A stretch of DNA of 64,000 nucleotides. It comes from Nostoc punctiforme NIES-2108. GTDB taxonomy: Bacteria > Cyanobacteriota > Cyanobacteriia > Cyanobacteriales > Nostocaceae. The position numbers and the translations under genes are program-made. Below the pieces are notes generated by a model. The model did no database searches, had not been told where the DNA came from, and saw nothing but the letters and a program-made list of their open reading frames with translations. Positions 8,809 through 16,560 of this stretch are shown piece after piece; the first letter of the stretch is position 1; every line of letters starts with the position of its first letter. The DNA lies in the NCBI GenBank assembly GCA_003326195.1, contig LXQE01000136.1:331565-395564 (forward strand). Reading direction: 5' to 3'.

Positions 8809-9597
8809 TCAAAATGTGCTTTGAATAATTCCGCCATCTACTTGCAGCATGACTCCATTCACAAATGAGGCTGCTGGTGAACTTAGAAATACCGCAACAT
8901 TGGCAAACTCTTCTGGTGTCCCCATGCGACCTAAAGGGACTGTCCCATTGATTCTAGCAATTTCTGCTTCTTTAGTTTCACCACTTTTAGCAATGCGGGC
9001 GTTGATTAATTCTTCTACCCGTTCTGTATATGTCCAGCCTGGTAGAATACTGTTGACGCGAATTTTATCGCTACCCAGTTCTTGGCTGAGAGTTTTCGTT
9101 AAACCAATCACTGCTAATCGAATGGAATTAGATAAAACCAGATTTTGGACTGGTTGTTTAGTTGACGTTGAGGTGATGGTCAGAATTGCTGGTGCGGTAG
9201 ATTGCCGTAAGTGAGGTAAAGCGTACTTTATCAGACGTACCGCACTCAGCAAAGTCAAGTTGAGCGAAGTTTCCCAAGTTGCCAAATCGATATCGTCAAA
9301 AGTACCAGCAGGTGGGCCTCCGGCGTTGGTAACGAGGATATCCAACCCGCCAAATTTTTCTACTGTGGCGTTAATTACTCGTTCAATATCTTCTTGACTG
9401 GTAACGTCCGCACGCAGAGATAGCACTTCTGTGCCTGTTTCGCTTGTAATCTCCGCAGCAGTTTTGTCAATTAACTCACTGCGGGCGCAGATGACAACTT
9501 TTGCACCCTCACGGGCAAATTGCCTCGCTGTAGCTTTGCCCAAACCTTTACTAGCAGCTGTCACTAAGGCGACTTTGCCACGGAGTTGCAAATCCAT
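8809..9597 (-). CDS. SDR-family oxidoreductase with non-canonical active site
   Basis: Short-chain dehydrogenase/reductase of 262 residues, Rossmann fold. The cofactor motif TAASKGLGKATARQFA (about residues 14-29), NAGGPP (about 91-96), and the C-terminal VFLSSPAASFVNGVMLQVDGG support the family. The catalytic motif YxxxK is not present. The matching stretch NLVLSNSIRLAVIGLTKTL has Ser and Arg where Tyr and Lys are expected, although the preceding Ser (ITSTSTK) is kept. This pattern occurs in a subgroup of SDRs, so it may be functional in another way. It is the last gene of the minus-strand group, 18 bp after the nitroreductase gene, which suggests co-transcription. Confidence 0.85.
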   Translation of the reverse strand: MDLQLRGKVALVTAASKGLGKATARQFAREGAKVVICARSELIDKTAAEITSETGTEVLSLRADVTSQEDIERVINATVEKFGGLDILVTNAGGPPAGTFDDIDLATWETSLNLTLLSAVRLIKYALPHLRQSTAPAILTITSTSTKQPVQNLVLSNSIRLAVIGLTKTLSQELGSDKIRVNSILPGWTYTERVEELINARIAKSGETKEAEIARINGTVPLGRMGTPEEFANVAVFLSSPAASFVNGVMLQVDGGIIQSTF

Positions 9598-9615
9598 AAT
9601 CTTGATTCTTCTTGT

Positions 9616-10449
9616 TTACAATAATTTAAAGCCAAGGTTATTGAGAGCTTCACGCAAGCGATCGCGTCCTCTCAATGATTCTACAGTGGCGATGCGCTGG
9701 GCTGAGTGTTCTGACCAATCACCAGCAATATTCATCTTTTGTTCAGTATAGAATTCTTTGATGATATCGTTGTAGTGAGCGATCGCTTCTTCTTGTTCTG
9801 CTAATTTATAGGTTTCACGATGCAGTATCGCTGACTGGGGTAAGCGTGGTTTAATTGCTGCTTCTACTTCAGGATTTGGATAGCCCACACACAGCCCAAA
9901 TACAGCATACACAGAGGAGGGCAAATTCAATATCTCGGCTACCTCTTGCGGGCGGTTCCTGATTCCGCCGATATATACTGTTCCTAAACCAAGGGACTCA
10001 GCCGCAACTGCTGCATTTTGCGCCGCCAACGTTGCATCGATTGTTGCCATCACAAACATTTCCAAATATTCCAGCGCATCATGAGATATGCCGCGACTGT
10101 CAGCAACGTTACTTAGACGCGCCAAATCTGCTAACCAAACCAAGAATAAAGGAACTTGCTTAATATGTGCTTGGTTTCCCGCCAGTTTGGATAACTCCTC
10201 TTTGCGCTGTTGATCTTCGACTGCTACCACACTCCAGGTTTGCAAATTAGAAGAAGTAGATGCAGATTGGGCGGCTGCAATTAGCAACTCCAGAGTTCCG
10301 GGTGGTAAAGGATCGGCTAGATAAGACCGAATTGAACGGTGAGATAGTAGTGCTGTTAGTGAATCATTCCATGCAATTTCGGGGTTGAAGGGAATTTCAC
10401 CGTAACGCGATCGCAGTAGTTCTGTAGGATTAGTCATAATCAATTCCAA
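9616..10449 (-). CDS. Nitroreductase-family FMN oxidoreductase (NfsA-like)
   Basis: FMN-dependent NAD(P)H oxidoreductase of about the size of the NfsA/FRP branch (277 residues). The FMN-binding start LLSHRSIRSYLADPLPPGTLELLIAAAQSA is recognisable in the N-terminal third, as are SSNLQTWSVVAVED and AAVAAESLGLGTVYIGGIRN. FGLCVGYPNPE after that is typical of the nitroreductase family. Natural substrates of these enzymes are often unknown; flavin, quinone or nitro compounds are all possible. Placed between a sulfonate-type binding protein and an SDR, it may serve as the flavin reductase partner in organosulfur use, but no monooxygenase is encoded in the window. Confidence 0.87.
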   Translation of the reverse strand: MELIMTNPTELLRSRYGEIPFNPEIAWNDSLTALLSHRSIRSYLADPLPPGTLELLIAAAQSASTSSNLQTWSVVAVEDQQRKEELSKLAGNQAHIKQVPLFLVWLADLARLSNVADSRGISHDALEYLEMFVMATIDATLAAQNAAVAAESLGLGTVYIGGIRNRPQEVAEILNLPSSVYAVFGLCVGYPNPEVEAAIKPRLPQSAILHRETYKLAEQEEAIAHYNDIIKEFYTEQKMNIAGDWSEHSAQRIATVESLRGRDRLREALNNLGFKLL

Positions 10450-10550
10450 GATTTACATTTCCAAAATTGTCAGTTGTTTTATTACTAACATCAATCCCAT
10501 TTGTAGGGAGATACATCTGTACATCCCTACAACCGATTCATTGTACTAGT

Positions 10551-11672
10551 TTAAGTTTTTGGTGCAAATGCAGCATATTCTTCTTTTGTCAACACTGCAT
10601 CCTTCACATTTACCTTTTTGGGAATTAACTTCAATTTGTAATATGTATCTGCAACACCTTGTTGTAGATTTATCAAATTGTCGTCAATTGGTACAATCCC
10701 AAAAGTCCGCCTATTAGTTGCTTTTTTCATCGTTTCTACATCAATTCCTAACACCGGAGCGAGAGTTTTAGCTACTTCTTCTCGATTCTGTTTAGACCAT
10801 TCTTCAAGATTTTGAATTTCCTCTACTATTGCTTTGACAGTTTGGGGATTTTCAGTAACAAATTTGCGAGTCATCAAATAATATCCTCCCTGTTTATTAA
10901 TTCCTGTGCCATCAATCAAGACTCTAGCTTTAGTTGCCTCTTGAGCCGCAGCATAAAATGGGTCCCAAATTACCCAAGCATCTACACTCCCTTTTACAAA
11001 TGCAGCACGGGCATCAGCCGGAGCCAAATATTTAGGTTCAATGTCTGTATATTTCAATCCAGATTTTTCTAAAGCTTGGACTAACAATAAGTGGGCACTA
11101 GATCCTTTTTGAAAGGCAACTCTTTTGCCCTTCAAGTCAGTAACTTTTTGTATTTGCGAATTTTGAGGAACAAGAATTGCGGAACTAGCCGGAGTAGCCG
11201 CAGTACCAATAACATAAGTTAGTGATGCTCCCGCAGCTTGGGCAAATATTGGCGGTGATTCTCCTACGGGGCCGATGTCAATACTGCCCACATTCATCGC
11301 TTCTAGTAGTTGTGGCCCCGCTTGAAATTCAGTCCACTGTACAGTAATACCTTCTGGGGCTAAACGCTTTTCTAAAACACCTTTAGTTCTCAGCAAAATG
11401 GTCGATTTTTGATAGCCAAATCTGACTACTGTTGCTTTACTAGAAGCAGAATTACTAACAGATGTGGCACTGGGATTAGGGGCATTAACAATCGGTGTCG
11501 ATGAACAAGCAGCAAATAGCAGGCTCAAACAAAGACCTGTAACAAAAGCCCCCACTGTTGGCAAAAGAGAAGAAAAGATTAATTTATGCTGGTTGTTAAA
11601 GGGGATATTCCTGAATTTTATCAACGATATCCACTTGGGAATTAAGCGGCGAAAGATTTGGTTAATCATCAA
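10551..11672 (-). CDS. ABC transporter substrate-binding lipoprotein, aliphatic sulfonate (SsuA/TauA) type
   Basis: Periplasmic binding protein of the NMT1/SsuA group, which captures sulfonates, taurine or related compounds. The 373 residues begin with about 30 polar residues, then a hydrophobic segment and lipobox LFAAC with the lipidated Cys at about 56. The mature part shows VRFGYQKSTILLRTKGVLEKRL, VGSIDIGPVGESPPIFAQAAG, and KGKRVAFQKGSSAHLLLVQALEKSGL, all typical of SsuA. GSVDAWVIWDPFYAAAQ matches the usual central motif. No permease or ATPase gene of this system is in the window, so it is an orphan here. The long cytosolic leader before the lipobox is unusual. Confidence 0.88.
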   Translation of the reverse strand: MMINQIFRRLIPKWISLIKFRNIPFNNQHKLIFSSLLPTVGAFVTGLCLSLLFAACSSTPIVNAPNPSATSVSNSASSKATVVRFGYQKSTILLRTKGVLEKRLAPEGITVQWTEFQAGPQLLEAMNVGSIDIGPVGESPPIFAQAAGASLTYVIGTAATPASSAILVPQNSQIQKVTDLKGKRVAFQKGSSAHLLLVQALEKSGLKYTDIEPKYLAPADARAAFVKGSVDAWVIWDPFYAAAQEATKARVLIDGTGINKQGGYYLMTRKFVTENPQTVKAIVEEIQNLEEWSKQNREEVAKTLAPVLGIDVETMKKATNRRTFGIVPIDDNLINLQQGVADTYYKLKLIPKKVNVKDAVLTKEEYAAFAPKT

Positions 11673-11925
11673 AATGATTTCTCTGAACTATAGTAATACT
11701 ATAAACTTATAGGTTTACCGGAGTATATAAATAAATTTAGATTAAATTGACAATAAATATCTGGGAGGCGGAGTTGGAGCTACTCCGCTCAGTTCAGTTA
11801 CCCTGCTCTTAAGCAAGCTACAGTCAGGGTTTAAATCCTCTTATGTAACTCTCTTCTCTAGGAGATGCGGCACGAATAATTTTGAATTTTGAATTTTTAA
11901 TATCCCAATACCAAAAAACACAGCA

Positions 11926-12687
11926 CTAATTTAGCAAATCAGGTTCTTCGCGCACAATCCGATCGTAAAGGGGCTGGAAACTGAACCACCCACTGATATG
12001 TGACCCCACTTGAGTTTGTGTTAAACGGGCTGTTTCGTGTTTGATACTAGTTGGTCTACCCGCAGCTTCTGCTAGCAGTTGGGCTTGGCACGATCGCTCT
12101 AAGCTAATGTACCAAAAGGCAGCTTCATCAACTGTATGTCCCACAGTTAAAATGCTGTGGTTACGTAAAATAATAGCTTTCTTTGGCCCCAAGGCTTGCG
12201 CCAGTCGCTGACCTTCAGAAGTTTCTAAAACAACACCTGTAAAATCGTCAAACAGGGCATGGTCTTCGTAAAAAGCACAAGAATCTTGAGTCAAGGGGTC
12301 AAGGAGACGCCCTAAACTAGACCAAGCTTTACCATAAAGTGAATGGGCGTGAGCTGCTGCGATGACATCAGGTCGAGCTTCATGAATCTGAGAATGGATG
12401 GCGAAAGCAGCTTGATTTACCTCAGCATCGCCTTTAACCACCTCACCTTCTCTGTTAACCAAGATCAGGTCAGAAACTCGGATATGACCGAAGTATGTGC
12501 CGAATGGATTGACCCAAAAGTGGTCTGTAAACTCAGGATCGCGAGCCGTAATATGGCCTGCAATTCCCTCGCTGAACCCAAATTTACCAAATAAGCGAAA
12601 GGCAGCGGCGAGGCGTTGCTTACGGTGCAAGCGTTCGTCTTCAACTCGCTCGAATACTGGGAGTTTTGGTCTATCGTACTTGGGCAT
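11926..12687 (-). CDS. Class II aldolase/adducin-family protein
   Basis: Zinc-dependent class II aldolase fold, 253 residues from the chosen start. RLFGKFGFSEGIAGHITARDP and FWVNPFGTYFGHI open the domain, AHAHSLYGKAW supplies two probable zinc histidines (about 113 and 115), and LRNHSILTVG the third (about 177). Such proteins act on sugar phosphates or on hydroxy acids; the substrate cannot be read here. The open frame extends to 12798, but that would overlap the upstream gene by 128 bases. The ATG at 12687 is preferred because a GAGGAAGAGGA purine run lies just upstream and the overlap falls to 17 bases. This tight overlap suggests translational coupling with the CDO-like gene. Confidence 0.85.
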   Translation of the reverse strand: MPKYDRPKLPVFERVEDERLHRKQRLAAAFRLFGKFGFSEGIAGHITARDPEFTDHFWVNPFGTYFGHIRVSDLILVNREGEVVKGDAEVNQAAFAIHSQIHEARPDVIAAAHAHSLYGKAWSSLGRLLDPLTQDSCAFYEDHALFDDFTGVVLETSEGQRLAQALGPKKAIILRNHSILTVGHTVDEAAFWYISLERSCQAQLLAEAAGRPTSIKHETARLTQTQVGSHISGWFSFQPLYDRIVREEPDLLN

Positions 12688-13345
12688 GTTCTTTTTCCTC
12701 TTCCTCTTTACAGGGAGCGTTGGAATATCCAGAGCGAAAGGATTTGACGCTGTGAGATGCTGGGATGAACTGGTGACGCCAGACGCAACCAGTATCATTA
12801 CCTAAGACATGAATGGATACAGATGCGCTCTGGGATGTGGTTTTGACGGCATGGATATCACCATCTGGGGGTAAGAGGCGGTAGATATCTTCCGGTTGAA
12901 GCGATCGCACTTCAGTTATTTGTAATTGTGCGTGTCCTTCGTCATCACCGCTATCTACACGGCGATAGACTGTTTCTTCTTGATTACCCTTGTATAAACC
13001 AATCAAGCCCCAGGCTAGATGATCGTGGACGGGAGTCGTTGAACCTGGGGGAATTACCAAACTGAATACTGACAGCGAACGGTCTTTAGCGCGATAAAGC
13101 AGCCACTGACCAATACCGCCACCCATCCGGCTTTTGGGATTGACTTGGGCAAACTCTTCCGGTAGCCATTCCTGTTGAGCAAGGAGTTCTTGAAAATAGG
13201 GTTCTAGTTTGGCGAGAGTTTGTGTGCGATCGTCAACAGTGCTAGCGCTAATTTCCCGCACTGTTGCTACAAAGGATCGTAGTTCCTGGCTCTCAATAAA
13301 CCATTGGTCTTCTGGTAACGGTTCTAAAATAGTGTGGTTCGTCAT
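12671..13345 (-). CDS. Cysteine dioxygenase type I-like cupin
   Basis: Double-stranded beta-helix (cupin) iron enzyme of the cysteine dioxygenase family, 224 residues. CDO oxidises cysteine to cysteine sulfinate. The metal site is visible as PVHDHLAWGLIGLYKG with His107 and His109, and DIHAV with His165 as the likely third ligand. RMGGGIGQWLLYRAKDRSLSVFSLVIPPG before it is family-like. It is the first gene of a minus-strand run with an aldolase, a sulfonate-type binding protein, a nitroreductase and an SDR, which suggests a role in organosulfur metabolism. Other thiol dioxygenases share this fold, so cysteine itself is not certain as substrate. Confidence 0.82.
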   Translation of the reverse strand: MTNHTILEPLPEDQWFIESQELRSFVATVREISASTVDDRTQTLAKLEPYFQELLAQQEWLPEEFAQVNPKSRMGGGIGQWLLYRAKDRSLSVFSLVIPPGSTTPVHDHLAWGLIGLYKGNQEETVYRRVDSGDDEGHAQLQITEVRSLQPEDIYRLLPPDGDIHAVKTTSQSASVSIHVLGNDTGCVWRHQFIPASHSVKSFRSGYSNAPCKEEEEKEHAQVR

Positions 13346-13384
13346 CTATAATTCCTCTGTTTAGGAGGCGACTAAGATTAACTA

Positions 13385-13412
13385 ATTACGAATTACGAAT
13401 TACGAATTACGA
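13385..13412. repeat. Heptameric tandem repeat (attacga)4
   Basis: Four exact copies of attacga. This is the short tandemly repeated repetitive (STRR) type known from heterocystous cyanobacteria. The C-terminal end and stop codon of the adjacent IscB remnant lie inside it. Confidence 0.92.
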
Positions 13413-13609
13413 TTTATTTTAATACCAGGATGAATTTTAAAGCCAAGTTGCTCAAGTTTTAGATGAGAAAGGGACTCCTTCAGAATGATCGTAAAAGGAT
13501 ATCGCTGGAATACAGTAGCTTTACCTTGTGACAATAGCAGCCTAGCATGGCTGATGCGTACTGGATATAACGGTTGTTTGTTTGCATCGAGAATGAATAC
13601 TTTAGTCAT
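13400..13609 (-). pseudogene. IscB/RRXRR-domain remnant (PLMP domain only)
   Basis: A 69-residue fragment matching the N-terminus of IscB-type RNA-guided nucleases and related RRXRR/HNH proteins. VFILDANKQPLYPVRISHAR corresponds to the PLMP domain, and GKATVFQRYPFTIILKES is the characteristic continuation. It ends in FKIHPGIKINRN, where the first RuvC motif (usually xxDPGSKxTG) would begin, and the catalytic Asp appears as His60. Full IscB has roughly 400-500 residues with split RuvC and HNH domains; none of that follows. The reading frame breaks into the attacga heptamers and stops. The ATG at 13609 is chosen because the family starts near MxKVFVLD; an upstream extension to 13663 has no family match. 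Confidence 0.75.
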
Positions 13610-14139
13610 ATAATTTTGAATTTTAGATTTGCGATCGCCAGATTGGGATTGGGGACTGGGCACAGGGCGCAGAGGGGCAAAGGGGAAAAACGTACTGTAT
13701 GCAACTTTTCCTCTGCTCCCCTGCTACTTTTATAAAAGGAGAACACAAGAATGAGAATCTAGAGATCAACTCCATAACTCTCGTCTTTAACGCTCATTTG
13801 CTTATTTCCAAGGAATAAATCATCCAATTTTGTGGGGTGTCTCACAATCATTTCTAGTTGGATATTTTTATTGGGAAGCCTCTTAGCAGTTATATTAATT
13901 TCTGTAAATACTATAAGTCGGTCGGATAACCGTTGAATTAACTACAAGCAGAAATTATCACATACAAATTTAAAAAGCAATAGGCTAGCTGTTAGGGGAG
14001 ATAAAGCTTAGTTTTACCTCTTTGGGTTTCTTGGGATTTCAAGGAATTAAGCTGATATACAGCAGAATTCAGGAGGAAAACGGGTAATAGACTTAGCTTG
14101 TGTACCTCACCAACTTGAAATCTGCTGTAATATGACTCG
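13610..14139. other. Non-coding interval upstream of the IscB remnant
   Basis: These 530 bases hold a G-rich repeat near 13650-13690, AT-rich DNA, and a MITE-like repeat at 14058-14129. In intact systems the omega RNA is transcribed from just upstream of iscB on the same strand, so a relic could lie here, but no structure convinced me. Confidence 0.6.
14058..14129. repeat. MITE-like repeat, 72 bp, copy 1
   Basis: The ends tacagcagaattcag and cttgaaatctgctgta are imperfect inverted repeats of one another. The inner part gggtaatagacttagcttg continues into tgtacctcac. A second copy with the same inner sequence lies at 51170-51249. Confidence 0.75.
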
Positions 14140-15966
14140 TCAAAATGGCGTAATTGCTTGTAAATGCAGGGTTTTTTCTAACTGCGGATGGTCGAAGCGA
14201 AGTTCTCTGGCGTGCAGATGTAATCGACTAGTAACTGCACGGCATCCATAAAGGCGATCGCCTAAAATAGTTATCCCAAGTCCTCGCGTATCAGCAGCAT
14301 GAACTCTTAACTGATGAGTGCGTCCTGTTAGTGGCGTAAATTCTACGCGGGTGTAGTCTCCTTCTCTCGCCATTACCTGGAAGTGTGTCAAGCTGGGTTT
14401 ACCTTGCTGCCAATCAACTTTTTGCTCAGGGCGATTTTCAGGATCTCCCCACAATGGCAGTTCAATTTTACCTTGCTCAACTGTCAAAACACCGGAAAGT
14501 ATGGCTTCATAAACCTTGTGAACCTGGCGTTGCTGAAACTGCTGGCTGAGTTGCCGATGGGTTTGGCGATCGCGTGCCAACAACAAAATCCCAGAAGTTT
14601 CCTGATCTAGGCGATGCACAGATACAAGTGCCATACCATCAGGTAACAAATGACGTAAGCGACTCAAGACACTATCTTGGCGATCGCGATAACGACCAGG
14701 TACTGAAAGTAATCCAGCAGGTTTGTTTACAGCAATCAGCCATTCATCTTCATAAATAATCGGTAAAGTAACCTCTGTGTACACACATTTTGGTAATGAA
14801 GCGCAAACCCCAGATTTACCCCCCTTAATCCCCCGATGCAAAGGGGGGAAATATCCGGTTCCTGGTTCTCCCCCTTGGCAAGGGGGAGTTAGAGGGGGTG
14901 AGAAGGATTTGTGTATACACAGCCTATCAGGGGAGAGGCTTCTTCCTCCCTTTTCCCTAGCAGGGAAGGGAGGTTTCAAGCCTGAGAGCAAAAACCCCAT
15001 TAATGGCTGACATCGCTCGGCACAGGCTCCATAAAATTCTCCCGGAATTTTATCCTGATTTACGGAAGATGCACCCCACCAAAATTCTGCCATTGCTAAG
15101 GGTTTGAGATTATGTGTTGCCGCATAATGAAGCAGCTTTGGGGCACAACAGTCACCCGTACCAGTGGGCGAACCTCCTGGCATCAATTCTTGCAATGATT
15201 GCGATCGCCCGGAAAAGTTAGTCAAGCTGTAGCTAGCGTGCATCTGAGTTTGTAATTGACGCGACAATGCTTTACGCTGTTGTTTCAGTTCACTAATTCG
15301 CGCATCCGTCGCTGCAATTATCTGTTGTAGGGGCTGTAATATGGCATTTTGCTGGCGTTTAAGTTGTCGTCGCTCAATTCCCTGCTGACGACTCTCTTCG
15401 TCGAGTTGTTCAAGGGCAATCGTGAGTGCTTCGGGAGTGAGTGTATTGCAGATTTGCTGACGTTTTTCTTGTCGTTGATGTTTGCAATAGCGATGGCGAT
15501 CGCTCATTGCTTGTAACTGTTGCTCAAAGTCATTAGACAGCATTTCATATTGCTGGCGTTCGGTTAGTTGCTTTAAGGTAATAATTTCTTGCTTAATCGC
15601 GTCCAACTCAGCCAAAGTACGGGTTTCCTCAAAAGCAACCTCATCTCTTCCCGGAATTGGTGGCACCCAGCCCTCAACCACACTGCAACCATTCAAAAGA
15701 CCAGAAAAAGCTTTTAGTACCCGTTGTTCGCCATTAGGCAGTTCAACTAATAGTATTCCATACATCTTACCTTCACGAGAATAATAGTCATTGTTGGCAA
15801 GATATTGCATTAGTCCGTGAGCGATCGCTTCGGACATTGAAGTGCGGGGTAATTTTAGGCGATTGCCACTTTGCGGACAACGCCCTTCGTACCAATAGCT
15901 ACAAGATGAGTCAGCGATCACAAAATCGCAGTCGATGAAATCTGAAAGTTCGTGCAGAACTACCAT
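14140..15966 (-). CDS. RluA-family pseudouridine synthase with long N-terminal extension
   Basis: RNA pseudouridine synthase acting on rRNA or tRNA uridines. The catalytic motif HRLDQETSG is present with Asp at about residue 454. The domain also shows IIYEDEWLIAVNKPAGLLSVPGR and LTGRTHQLRVHAA. The N-terminal half is a cysteine-containing region (SSCSYWYEGRCPQSG) followed by a long Gln/Arg/Glu-rich coiled coil (about residues 110-235) and a conserved block ending in FWWGASSVNQDKIPGEFYGAC. That arrangement is found in large RluA-type proteins. Between the two halves lie about 70 Pro/Gly-rich residues encoded by inverted-repeat elements at 14775-14922 and 14936-14983. They read through in frame, so the catalytic domain remains joined. 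Confidence 0.88.
   Translation of the reverse strand: MVVLHELSDFIDCDFVIADSSCSYWYEGRCPQSGNRLKLPRTSMSEAIAHGLMQYLANNDYYSREGKMYGILLVELPNGEQRVLKAFSGLLNGCSVVEGWVPPIPGRDEVAFEETRTLAELDAIKQEIITLKQLTERQQYEMLSNDFEQQLQAMSDRHRYCKHQRQEKRQQICNTLTPEALTIALEQLDEESRQQGIERRQLKRQQNAILQPLQQIIAATDARISELKQQRKALSRQLQTQMHASYSLTNFSGRSQSLQELMPGGSPTGTGDCCAPKLLHYAATHNLKPLAMAEFWWGASSVNQDKIPGEFYGACAERCQPLMGFLLSGLKPPFPAREKGGRSLSPDRLCIHKSFSPPLTPPCQGGEPGTGYFPPLHRGIKGGKSGVCASLPKCVYTEVTLPIIYEDEWLIAVNKPAGLLSVPGRYRDRQDSVLSRLRHLLPDGMALVSVHRLDQETSGILLLARDRQTHRQLSQQFQQRQVHKVYEAILSGVLTVEQGKIELPLWGDPENRPEQKVDWQQGKPSLTHFQVMAREGDYTRVEFTPLTGRTHQLRVHAADTRGLGITILGDRLYGCRAVTSRLHLHARELRFDHPQLEKTLHLQAITPF
14775..14922. repeat. MITE-like element inside the RluA-type gene
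   Basis: The ends ctgtgtacacaca and tgtgtatacacag are near-perfect inverted repeats. Inside are two hairpins of the kind ccccttggcaaggggg and cccccgatgcaaagggggg. Similar C/G-rich hairpins lie in the MITE-like element at 25989-26162. The element is translated here on the minus strand without a stop. Confidence 0.75.
14936..14983. repeat. 48-bp inverted-repeat insert in the RluA-type gene
   Basis: Ends aggctt and aagcct are inverted, with an inner hairpin cccttttccctagcagggaaggg. Its 48 bp length keeps the frame (16 codons). It lies next to the longer insert at 14775-14922. Confidence 0.6.
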
Positions 15967-16560
15967 GAATCAATTCAAAATTCAAAATTCAAAATTCAAT
16001 TCAGCTACCCACAAGGGGTGGGGTTTCTAGCTACCTTGGGGAAACAAGCATTCTTTCTCTACGAGACGCACTCGCGTTCGCGCCACTTGCGGGCGAGGTT
16101 TTAAACCTTCACTTTTTTCATAAAAGGTATGATTGCAAATCTAGCTGATCCTCCTAATATATATAGCGTTAAAGTTACTTTTGCAAGATGTCTATTGTGT
16201 TGAGTGCATTTGGCAATTTGGCATCCAAAGTTTTTCTGTTGCAGTTTTAATTTATATATCAACAGGGTTACAGGGACATTGAGAAAATTCTACAAGGGAT
16301 CAATTCCCATCTCAAAATCCCACCCAATGGCCAGTTGTTGACGTTCACGCTCTCCGAACCACCTTAAGGTGGATGCAGCACAAGCGTCACCGCTTCACCA
16401 CAACTGGCTAGAAATCAAACAGAAAATATATAGTACAAATGCACGGACATTGTTGTGTTATTTGTAACGATATATTAAAATTATATCAAAAGTTTGACCA
16501 CGCAGAGAATGTGTCCGGCGATCGCGAAGGTGCGATAAGCATCTTCTTTTGATACGACTT
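15967..16560. other. Non-coding interval before the signalling block
   Basis: These 594 bases begin with aaaattc heptamers (15970-16000), then a cacttgcgggcgagg repeat piece. An 83-bp inverted-repeat element lies at 16328-16410. The last 150 bases are AT-rich and should hold the promoter of the response-regulator gene. No gene was seen. Confidence 0.65.
16328..16410. repeat. 83-bp inverted-repeat element
   Basis: Ends tggccagttgttg and ccacaactggcta are inverted copies, 11 of 13 positions pairing by eye. The centre contains the palindrome ccaccttaaggtgg at 16360-16373. It could be a small non-autonomous mobile element or an RNA hairpin. Confidence 0.7.

Noticed and set aside
11740..11880. 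tRNA-like piece with gggtttaaatcc
   Set aside because: Resembles a T-arm, but no acceptor stem or anticodon arm could be paired.
12688..12798. Longer N-terminus for the class II aldolase
   Set aside because: Would overlap the CDO-like gene by 128 bases; the ATG at 12687 has a better purine run before it.
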